Source of the DNA: Acidaminococcaceae bacterium
GTDB lineage: Bacteria > Bacillota > Negativicutes > Acidaminococcales > Acidaminococcaceae
Reading direction: 5' to 3'
DNA length: 15,481 nt
NCBI GenBank assembly: GCA_022653215.1
Contig: JALCSJ010000033.1
Coordinates: forward strand, 1 to 15,481
Both the position numbers and the translations under genes were made by a program. The notes under the pieces were generated by a model, which saw nothing but the letters and a program-made list of their open reading frames with translations, did no database searches and was not told the DNA's origin. Positions 6,169-12,206 of the stretch are shown here, piece after piece (positions within the stretch are counted from its first letter, which is position 1; each line of letters begins with the position of its first letter).

Positions 6169-6612
6169 ATGAAATTAGCAATTGGTTGTGATCATGGTGG
6201 TTATAATTTAAAAGAACGACTGAAAAAATATCTTCAAGATAAGAAGATAGAAGTCGTTGATTGTGGAACTAACAGCACAGAGCGGGTAGATTATCCGGAT
6301 TATGCAGAAAAAGTCGGTAAAATGGTAGCCGGGGGAAAAGTAGACCGGGGTATTCTGGTTTGTGGTACAGGTATCGGCATGTCCATTGCTGCCAATAAAG
6401 TTAAAGGTATTAGAGCTGCTGTATGCGGTGATTGCTACAGTGCCCAAAAAGCCAGAGAGCACAATGATGCCAACATTTTATGCTTAGGTGAAAGAGTCAT
6501 AGGATTTGGCTTGGCCGAGCAAATTCTGGACACATATTTAAATAATGAATTTTTGGGCAGTTACCACAGGGCCAGAGTGGAAAAAATAATGAACATAGAG
6601 AAAGAAAAATAA
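6169..6612 (+). CDS. rpiB: Ribose-5-phosphate isomerase B
   Basis: The 147-residue protein interconverts ribose-5-phosphate and ribulose-5-phosphate in the non-oxidative pentose phosphate pathway. It has the RpiB/LacA/LacB signatures: CDHGG (7-11) at the N-terminus, DYPDYA (41-46), CGTGIGMSIAANK (65-77) with the catalytic cysteine C65, and REHNDANILCLGERV (96-110). These are unlike RpiA. The pairing with ywlG and glyA is that of the B. subtilis ywlF-ywlG-glyA segment, which supports RpiB over galactose-6-phosphate isomerase subunits, as no lac genes are near. AGGAG at 6156-6160 gives an 8-nt spacing to the ATG. Ribose-5-phosphate leads to PRPP, the co-substrate of upp downstream. Confidence 0.94.
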   Translation: MKLAIGCDHGGYNLKERLKKYLQDKKIEVVDCGTNSTERVDYPDYAEKVGKMVAGGKVDRGILVCGTGIGMSIAANKVKGIRAAVCGDCYSAQKAREHNDANILCLGERVIGFGLAEQILDTYLNNEFLGSYHRARVEKIMNIEKEK

Positions 6613-6621
6613 GGTGATATT

Positions 6622-7164
6622 ATGAAAATTGATGTTTTAGGACAAGAGCTTCAGGAAATTGTGGAAGAACTAATCAGCGTTGCCAGTCCTAAAGCCGGTC
6701 AGGTCTTAGTAATAGGTTGTTCCACCAGTGAAGTGGCAGGCAAGAAAATCGGTACCGCCGGATCTTTAAAGATTGGGGAAACATTTTTCAACGTATTAAA
6801 CAAAGTTGCCAAAAAGCACAAGTTGTTTTTGGCTATCCAATGCTGTGAACATTTAAACAGGGCTTTGGTAGTGGATAGGAAAGCCGAAGATAAATATAAC
6901 TGGGAAGAAGTTACGGTTAAACCTATTCAGCATGCAGGGGGTTCTTTGGGCACCGCTGCTTATGCGGGTTTTAGCAATCCGGTTATGGTAGAAGAAGTAA
7001 CTGCTCATTTGGGTATTGATATTGGTCAAACTCTTATAGGCATGCATCTTAAGAGAGTGGCAGTACCTGTGAGACTTTCCAGAAAAAAACTGGGAGGCGC
7101 GGTAATTACTGCAGCCAGAACCAGACCCCCTCTAATCGGTGGGGAAAGAGCCGTATATAAATAA
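6622..7164 (+). CDS. ywlG: UPF0340 / TIGR01440 family protein, YwlG-like
   Basis: The 180-residue protein matches the conserved YwlG family found mainly in Bacillota. Recognisable stretches are QVLVIGCSTSEVAGKKIGTAGS (about 41-62), IQCCEHLNRALVVDR (73-87), VKPIQHAGGSLGTAAY (about 99-114) and IGMHLKRVAVPVR (138-150). No signal peptide or membrane segment is visible, so it should be cytoplasmic. Its function is not established; the fold has been compared with aminoglycoside N-acetyltransferase-like proteins, but no catalytic assignment follows from sequence. It lies 9 nt after rpiB with an AAGGTGAT ribosome-binding site and 40 nt before glyA, the same order as in B. subtilis, which suggests a link to pentose or one-carbon metabolism but proves nothing. 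Confidence 0.88.
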   Translation: MKIDVLGQELQEIVEELISVASPKAGQVLVIGCSTSEVAGKKIGTAGSLKIGETFFNVLNKVAKKHKLFLAIQCCEHLNRALVVDRKAEDKYNWEEVTVKPIQHAGGSLGTAAYAGFSNPVMVEEVTAHLGIDIGQTLIGMHLKRVAVPVRLSRKKLGGAVITAARTRPPLIGGERAVYK

Positions 7165-7190
7165 GAACATAAATATAATTCAAAATATAA

Positions 7191-7196
7191 GGGAGG
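7191..7196 (+). promoter_or_regulatory. Ribosome-binding site that selects the glyA start
   Basis: GGGAGG ends 8 nt before the ATG at 7205 and 14 nt before the in-frame ATG at 7211, so 7205 is preferred. A longer frame from 7139 would overlap ywlG and add 22 residues without homology. Confidence 0.75.
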
Positions 7197-7204
7197 AATT
7201 GCCG

Positions 7205-8452
7205 ATGTACATGGAAAAATTAAGCGTTTCTGATCCTGAAGTTTATAGTGCAATTCAGGAAGAACTAGGAAGGCAAAGAGACAAAATCGAGCTTATTGCC
7301 TCAGAAAACTTTGTTTCTCCTGCTGTGTTAGAGGCTGTTGGTACAGTCCTGACCAATAAATACGCAGAAGGATATCCTGCTCACAGATATTATGGCGGCT
7401 GTGAATACGTGGATAAGGTTGAAAACCTTGCTAGGGACAGAGCCTGCAAATTATTTGGCGCTGAACATGCCAATGTGCAGCCTCACTGCGGAGCCAATGC
7501 TAACCTGGCTGTATATTTTGCTTTCTTAAAGCCCGGGGATACTGTAATGGGTATGAACCTTTCTCAAGGGGGACATTTAACCCATGGCAGCCCGGTTAAT
7601 ATTTCCGGCAGTTTCTTCCATTTTGTTCCTTACGGAGTTAATAAGGAAACTGAACTAATTGACTACGATGAAATGGAAAAAATAGCCAAAGAATGCCATC
7701 CCAAACTAATCGTGGCCGGTGCCAGCGCTTATCCTCGTATTATTGATTTCAAACGTATTGCAGAAATTGCTCATGAAGTAGGAGCACTGCTGATGGTTGA
7801 TATGGCTCATATTGCAGGATTGGTGGCTGTAGGACTACATCCCAGCCCGGTTCCTTATGCTGATGTAGTAACGACGACTACCCATAAAACTTTGCGTGGT
7901 ACTCGTGGGGGCATGATTTTGTGCAAAGAAAAATATGCTAAAGCAATTGATAAGGCTGTTTTCCCGGGAACCCAAGGGGGACCTTTAATGCACGTTATTG
8001 CCGGCAAGGCAGTAGCTTTTGGGGAAGCACTAAAACCCGAATTTAAGGTTTACCAGCAAGCTATTCTTGATAACTGTCATGCTTTTGCTAAACAATTGTT
8101 AGCAGAAGGTTTCCGTCTGGTATCTGGAGGCACTGATAACCATTTGGTTTTGGTAGATGTTAGAAGACAGCATTTAACCGGCAAGGTTGCAGAACATTTG
8201 CTGGATGAAATTGGCATTACCTGCAACAAGAATACCATTCCTTTTGACCCGGAAAGTCCTTTTGTGACCAGCGGCATCAGAATGGGAACTCCTGCTGCTA
8301 CTACCAGAGGGTTTAAAGAAGCAGATTTTGAAGAAGTGGCTAAAATCATCGGATTGTCACTGCACAATCCTGAAGAGCCGGCTAAACAAAAAGAAGCAGC
8401 AGCCAGAGTAGCTGCTTTATGCAAGGCTCATCCGTTGTACCCAAATCTATAA
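7205..8452 (+). CDS. glyA: Serine hydroxymethyltransferase
   Basis: The 415-residue, full-length enzyme uses pyridoxal phosphate (PLP) to transfer the serine hydroxymethyl group to tetrahydrofolate, giving glycine and 5,10-methylene-THF, the main source of one-carbon units. Visible motifs: LIASENFVS (30-38), NKYAEGYPAHRYYGG (51-65), VDMAHIAGL (198-206) and VVTTTTHKTLRGTRGG (221-236), where K228 is the PLP-linked lysine. The C-terminal domain has SPFVTSGIRMGTPA. The PLP-phosphate loop reads QPHCGANAN (92-100), whereas E. coli and Bacillus enzymes have QPHSG-S/A-QAN. The gene sits between ywlG and upp; methylene-THF feeds thymidylate synthesis, which ties it to the pyrimidine genes downstream. 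No glycine riboswitch is seen in the 40-nt upstream gap. Confidence 0.97.
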   Translation: MYMEKLSVSDPEVYSAIQEELGRQRDKIELIASENFVSPAVLEAVGTVLTNKYAEGYPAHRYYGGCEYVDKVENLARDRACKLFGAEHANVQPHCGANANLAVYFAFLKPGDTVMGMNLSQGGHLTHGSPVNISGSFFHFVPYGVNKETELIDYDEMEKIAKECHPKLIVAGASAYPRIIDFKRIAEIAHEVGALLMVDMAHIAGLVAVGLHPSPVPYADVVTTTTHKTLRGTRGGMILCKEKYAKAIDKAVFPGTQGGPLMHVIAGKAVAFGEALKPEFKVYQQAILDNCHAFAKQLLAEGFRLVSGGTDNHLVLVDVRRQHLTGKVAEHLLDEIGITCNKNTIPFDPESPFVTSGIRMGTPAATTRGFKEADFEEVAKIIGLSLHNPEEPAKQKEAAARVAALCKAHPLYPNL

Positions 8453-8467
8453 CCAGAGGCGAAAAAC

Positions 8468-9097
8468 ATGCAAATTACTGTAGTAAATCATCCTCTTATT
8501 AAAGAGAAAATGACTAGATTGAGAGACAAAAACACAAAACCGTCGGAGTTCCGTGCTCTCTTAGACCAAATTGCCCAGCTTTTGCTTTTTGAAGTGACTA
8601 AAGATTTTCCGGTGAAGGAAGTTCCCGTGGAAACTCCTTTACAAAAGACTACCGGTTATGCTTTGGATATTTCCAGTATTACTGTAGTACCTATTCTGCG
8701 GGCCGGTTTAGGTTTCCTGGATGCTGTTTTGGATTTAATTCCGGAAGCTAATGCAGGACATATTGGCTTGTGCAGAGATGAGGAAACTTTAAAGCCTATC
8801 GAATATTACTGTAAAATGCCTAACGATAAAAACGCTCAGGTAATTGTTATAGATCCTATGCTGGCCACAGGTGGCAGCGGAGCAGCGGCAATTACGATGC
8901 TGAAAGAAAAAGGCTATAATAATATCCGTTTTATGTGCCTGGTAGCAGCTCCGGAGGGAGTTGAAGTTATTAATAAAGCACATCCTGAGGTGAAAATTTT
9001 TGCAGCTGCCCTGGATGATAAATTAAATGAACATGGTTATATTCTGCCCGGTTTAGGAGATGCCGGAGACAGAGTGTTCGGAACGGTGGTTAAATAA
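8468..9097 (+). CDS. upp: Uracil phosphoribosyltransferase
   Basis: The 209-residue protein converts uracil and PRPP to UMP in pyrimidine salvage. The PRPP-binding loop is DPMLATGGS (129-137), preceded by the hydrophobic strand VIVI. The uracil-binding C-terminal signature is GYILPGLGDAGDR (190-202). The N-terminal HPLIKEKMTRLRDKNTKPSEFR is also typical. Length and motifs match the GTP-independent bacterial family. A weak AGAGGCG site precedes the ATG, 15 nt after glyA. The TAA stop overlaps the next start by one base (TAATG), indicating coupled translation with the deaminase. No uracil permease gene is present. Confidence 0.97.
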   Translation: MQITVVNHPLIKEKMTRLRDKNTKPSEFRALLDQIAQLLLFEVTKDFPVKEVPVETPLQKTTGYALDISSITVVPILRAGLGFLDAVLDLIPEANAGHIGLCRDEETLKPIEYYCKMPNDKNAQVIVIDPMLATGGSGAAAITMLKEKGYNNIRFMCLVAAPEGVEVINKAHPEVKIFAAALDDKLNEHGYILPGLGDAGDRVFGTVVK

Positions 9098-9558
9098 TGG
9101 ACAGACCTGATTGGGACAGTTATTTTATGGAAATCGCTCAAGTGGTTTCCAAACGGTCCACCTGCTTAAGGCGGAGTGTAGGTGCTGTTCTGGTGAAAGA
9201 CAGGCAGATTCTGGCTACAGGATATAATGGAACCCCGAAAGGTTTTCCTCACTGTGAAACAGTAGGATGTCTCCGTGAGCAGCTTCATGTACCCAGTGGT
9301 ACTAAGCATGAACTGTGCAGAGGCATTCATGCAGAACAAAACGCTATAATTCAAGCAGCGGTGCATTGTGTTTCTACAAATGGAGCCACTATTTACTGTA
9401 CTCACCAGCCTTGTGTTGTCTGTGCTAAAATTTTAATTAATGCCGGAATTAAGCGTATCGTCTATGCTAATCCCTATCCTGACAAGCTAGCTCAGGAAAT
9501 GATGAATATGGATTCCCAATTAGAGATTGTAATTTGGGAGCCCAAGGAAGAAAAGTAA
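9097..9558 (+). CDS. comEB: dCMP deaminase-family protein (ComEB-like cytidine/deoxycytidylate deaminase)
   Basis: The 153-residue protein has the zinc-dependent deaminase signature: HAE (78-80), in which His binds Zn and Glu is the proton shuttle, and PCVVC (105-109), which provides two Cys ligands. The N-terminal RPDWDSYFMEIAQVVSKRSTC is characteristic of dCMP deaminases of the ComEB group. It probably converts dCMP to dUMP for thymidylate synthesis, using the methylene-THF that glyA generates. Further His and Cys in PHCETVGCLREQ (51-62) fit the second zinc site of the family. The ATG overlaps the upp stop (TAATG). ComEB is named from the competence locus of B. subtilis, but a role in DNA uptake is not implied here. 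A strong terminator follows. Confidence 0.93.
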   Translation: MDRPDWDSYFMEIAQVVSKRSTCLRRSVGAVLVKDRQILATGYNGTPKGFPHCETVGCLREQLHVPSGTKHELCRGIHAEQNAIIQAAVHCVSTNGATIYCTHQPCVVCAKILINAGIKRIVYANPYPDKLAQEMMNMDSQLEIVIWEPKEEK

Positions 9559-9565
9559 TATGCAC

Positions 9566-9613
9566 AAAACCGTGCAGACGAGTATAATACTTGTTTGCAC
9601 GGTTTTTCTTTGT
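9566..9613 (+). terminator. Strong intrinsic terminator after the dCMP deaminase gene
   Basis: AAAACCGTGCA (9566-9576) pairs perfectly with TGCACGGTTTT (9596-9606). An inner stem ACGAGT/ACTTGT (9578-9583/9589-9594) and a G-U pair (9577/9595) extend it to nearly continuous pairing around an ATAAT loop. TTTTTCTTTGT follows. It marks the end of the rpmE-to-deaminase block. A short TGCAC at 9561-9565 could pair with GTGCA (9572-9576) instead, but that hairpin is weaker. Confidence 0.92.
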
Positions 9614-9639
9614 AACAGATACCAAGTAGTCTATATTTA

Positions 9640-9668
9640 TTACAATTTGCAGATAAGTATGTTATAAT
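9640..9668 (+). promoter_or_regulatory. Promoter of the two-component system, extended -10
   Basis: TTACAA (9640-9645) and TATAAT (9663-9668) are 17 nt apart, with TG at 9660-9661 forming TGTTATAAT. Transcription should start near 9675, leaving about 40 nt before the kinase ATG. The strong terminator just upstream means the system is transcribed independently. Confidence 0.7.
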
Positions 9669-9714
9669 TATTCAATGGGTTGCAGAGATTGTTTGACAAA
9701 GGACATTTGCAAAT

Positions 9715-11343
9715 ATGGACTCTTTTTCTCGTTTCTTTACTAAGTTATCAGTGCGGAACAGAGCACATTTATATTACTCATTTGTCATTTTTTTGACAGT
9801 TATATTGCTGCTGGTTACGACTTACCGTATATTTTTTGGCAGACTGGTAGAAGCTGTAGATGATGATATGAAAAATATCGCTACAGTATTGGTGCAAAAT
9901 ACTAAAATCAGGGAAATGATTTCAGAAGGAAAATCTAATAAACAGGTAGATGATTTTTGCGATGATTGCATAAGCAAAATCAACAACTTGAACATTTTGG
10001 CTATTTGCGATAAAAATGGCATATGTCTTTATCATAGCGACAGAAGTTATGTAGGAAAGCATATTGCCGGCGGAGACGACGGCCCTATGGTGCTTACCCA
10101 CCAGTCTTATTATTCCAATACATCAGATTCACTAGGTGAACAGCACCGCTATTATCATGCTATTGAGGATAAAAATGGCAACTTTATCGGTTTCCTTGTA
10201 ACGGCTATTTCCAAGGAAAATATAGATAGCATAAGAGATCGTCTGTTTTTGTCCTTTGTTGTGATTGGTCTGGTTGCCATGATGATTATTGGGATAACCA
10301 GCAGACATATGTATAATATTCTTTGCCGGGTATTGATGGGTCACCAACCGGAAGAAATTTCTCATTTGATTATTCAGCACCAAGAAGTACTGGATGTTAT
10401 GGATGAGGGTATTATTGCTATTGGTAAAGATGCCAGGGTCATTCTGGTGAACATGGCAGCTGTCCAAATGTTTTCCATTACAGACAAGAAACCTATTGGC
10501 AAACCGATTCTTTCTGTTTTTCCGGAATCGAAATTACCTAGGCTTCTCCTAACGAAAACAGCTGAACATGATGTTAACCTAAAATTAAATAAAATTGATT
10601 TACTGGCAACCAGAATGCCCATTCTGGAAAACGACGAGGTTATGGGAGCGGTGGCAATTTGCCGCAATCATACGGAGGTAACAAAACTCAGCGAAAAACT
10701 CACCGGTGTAAATCATATGGTAGAAGCACTTAGAACTTATACTCATGAGTTCACTAATAAACTCCACGTGATAATGGGTTTAATAGAATGCGGCACCAAA
10801 CAGCAGGCCATAGATTATATTATGCATGTTAACTCTATGCAGAAGACAAAAGTAGGATTTATTATTAAAGCATTAAAGATACCTATGGTTTGTGCTTTGT
10901 TTATAGGAAAATTATATCGGGCCAGTGAATTGGATATTGTATTGAATATTGACGAGAACAGTTGTATTGATGACACAGCTATTTTTCTTCCTGCACCTAC
11001 TATTGTGACTATTGCAGGCAATATTCTGGAAAATGCCATTGAAAATTTAAACATGACTAATCCGGCTGTAAAGGAAATCACTGTAACGATTTTTGGCAAT
11101 ACGAAATGTTTCTTCTTGTCAGTAAGCGATACAGGAAGCGGTATGTCTCCGGAAGTGGTAAAACATATTTATGATAATGGCTTTTCCACTAAAGGTAAAA
11201 ACAGAGGCACAGGATTGTATCTGGTTAAAGACATTGTGGATTCTTACCAGGGAGAAATTCAGGTTACTACAGAAGAAGGAAATGGTACAATATTTACTAT
11301 TTCTATAGATAATAAAAACAAGAAAAAGGAGCATATAAAATGA
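9715..11343 (+). CDS. CitA/DcuS-family sensor histidine kinase with Cys-rich extracytoplasmic domain
   Basis: The 542-residue protein has a membrane segment near 21-41, an extracytoplasmic PAS-like (sCache) domain (about 43-175), a second membrane segment (about 177-195), a cytoplasmic PAS domain (about 222-325), a dimerisation/phosphoacceptor region with H344 in THEFTNKLHVIMGLIE, and a HATPase domain with NILENAIEN (436-444), SDTGSGMS (471-478) and GTGLYLV (498-504). This layout is that of citrate and C4-dicarboxylate sensors. The sensor domain keeps SLGEQHR (139-145) and ends in the typical NGNFIGFLVTAIS, but the usual GxRxxH is GICLYH, with C104 replacing Arg. Three more cysteines, C82, C85 and C98, lie close by. 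The ligand is therefore uncertain. The start is the ATG after AAAGGA, 11 nt away. The 3' end overlaps the regulator by ATGA. Confidence 0.9.
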   Translation: MDSFSRFFTKLSVRNRAHLYYSFVIFLTVILLLVTTYRIFFGRLVEAVDDDMKNIATVLVQNTKIREMISEGKSNKQVDDFCDDCISKINNLNILAICDKNGICLYHSDRSYVGKHIAGGDDGPMVLTHQSYYSNTSDSLGEQHRYYHAIEDKNGNFIGFLVTAISKENIDSIRDRLFLSFVVIGLVAMMIIGITSRHMYNILCRVLMGHQPEEISHLIIQHQEVLDVMDEGIIAIGKDARVILVNMAAVQMFSITDKKPIGKPILSVFPESKLPRLLLTKTAEHDVNLKLNKIDLLATRMPILENDEVMGAVAICRNHTEVTKLSEKLTGVNHMVEALRTYTHEFTNKLHVIMGLIECGTKQQAIDYIMHVNSMQKTKVGFIIKALKIPMVCALFIGKLYRASELDIVLNIDENSCIDDTAIFLPAPTIVTIAGNILENAIENLNMTNPAVKEITVTIFGNTKCFFLSVSDTGSGMSPEVVKHIYDNGFSTKGKNRGTGLYLVKDIVDSYQGEIQVTTEEGNGTIFTISIDNKNKKKEHIK

Positions 11344-12119
11344 CAAATATAATAATAGTAGAAGATGATCCCATGGTAGCAGCTCTTGATAAACAATATA
11401 TTGAAAAAACGTCTAAGAATCTGCATATTAGTGGTGTTTTCAGTGACGGCAAAGCCGCCTTGGAATTTTTGGAATACAATAAAGTTGACTTAGTCATTTT
11501 GGATGTTTACATGCCCTTAATCAGCGGACTGGAACTGTTAAAACAAATCAGGGCGAAAGAAATTTCTACTGATGTAATTATGGTAACAGCAGCAGACAGC
11601 GGGGAAGAAATCAATACTGCACTGCGCTTGGGCGTGGTAGATTATTTAGTAAAGCCCTTTGATTTTAACAGGTTTAATCAAGCTATCAACAAATATCTAC
11701 ACAAACAGATACTTCTTCATGATAAAAGAAATGTTCCTCAAGAAGTTATTGATGTAATGGGCATGCCGGCCAATGGTGTTGCCATGGCTTTAGAAAAAGG
11801 CCTACAAAAAAAGACTATGGAAAACATCAAAGAAACTATTCAAAAGATTAATGCACCTAATTTTACCTGTAAAGATATTACAGATCATACGTCTTTTTCT
11901 GCTGTTACGGTTCAGAGGTATTTAAGCTATATGGTACGAGCAAAAGAATTGAAAACAACAGTGGACTATAATACCGGTGGACGGCCTCGGCTTTTGTACG
12001 AAATTTATACCGAGAAGACAGAAGAAGAAAAGGATAAGGAAATAAAAGAAGAAAAAATAGCAGAATTTAAACTGGCATTACCAGAGAAGAAAAAAGCAGA
12101 GAAAAATAAAAAAGCTTAA
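11340..12119 (+). CDS. CitB/DcuR-family response regulator
   Basis: The 259-residue protein is the partner of the preceding kinase, with a 4-nt ATGA overlap and an AAAAGGAG site. The receiver domain (about 1-122) has acidic E8, D9 and D10, phosphoacceptor D55 in LVILDVYMP, T83 and K105 (LVKPFD). The C-terminal DNA-binding domain (about 157-222) follows the CitB pattern: a helical TMENIKETIQKI segment, the recognition region HTSFSAVTVQRYLSYMVR (183-200), and the GGRPRLLYEI wing. It should activate transport or catabolic genes for the sensed ligand, but none is adjacent. Residues 224-259 form a Lys/Glu-rich tail (many EEK repeats) that most family members lack. A nested palindrome lies immediately downstream. 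Confidence 0.92.
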   Translation: MTNIIIVEDDPMVAALDKQYIEKTSKNLHISGVFSDGKAALEFLEYNKVDLVILDVYMPLISGLELLKQIRAKEISTDVIMVTAADSGEEINTALRLGVVDYLVKPFDFNRFNQAINKYLHKQILLHDKRNVPQEVIDVMGMPANGVAMALEKGLQKKTMENIKETIQKINAPNFTCKDITDHTSFSAVTVQRYLSYMVRAKELKTTVDYNTGGRPRLLYEIYTEKTEEEKDKEIKEEKIAEFKLALPEKKKAEKNKKA

Positions 12120-12122
12120 AAC

Positions 12123-12160
12123 CATAGCGCGCTATCCCCCTAGGGGGCTAGCGCGCTATG
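12123..12160. terminator. Perfect nested palindrome between the response regulator and rarA; terminator or operator
   Basis: CATAGCGCGCTA (12123-12134) pairs with TAGCGCGCTATG (12149-12160), and inside it CCCCC (12136-12140) pairs with GGGGG (12143-12147); only T12135/C12148 is unpaired. Each arm also contains the self-complementary 10-mer TAGCGCGCTA (12125-12134 and 12149-12158), so the DNA carries two tandem dyads as well as one large one. TTATAATAATAAAG follows, not a U-run. It can end transcripts on both strands as a very stable hairpin, or serve as a regulator-binding site. Confidence 0.7.
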
Positions 12161-12167
12161 TTATAAT
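12159..12167 (+). promoter_or_regulatory. Extended -10 promoter for rarA-znuACB, fused to the palindrome
   Basis: TG (12159-12160), the last two bases of the palindrome, plus T and TATAAT (12162-12167) give TGTTATAAT, identical to two other promoters in the window. No -35 consensus is present, because the palindrome occupies that region; an extended -10 can act without one. Transcription would start near 12174, 33 nt before rarA. Confidence 0.5.
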
Positions 12168-12206
12168 AATAAAGTGGTTAAATACTGAGAGGAAAGGAAG
12201 AAAAAC

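Noticed and set aside
7165..7204. Possible glycine or folate riboswitch before glyA
   Set aside because: The gap is only 40 nt, AT-rich, and without any riboswitch core or stable stem.
9561..9576. TGCAC...GTGCA hairpin just before the terminator, as a possible antiterminator
   Set aside because: Only five pairs, against a nearly continuous 18-position terminator stem. It follows the last gene of the block, so there is nothing downstream to regulate.
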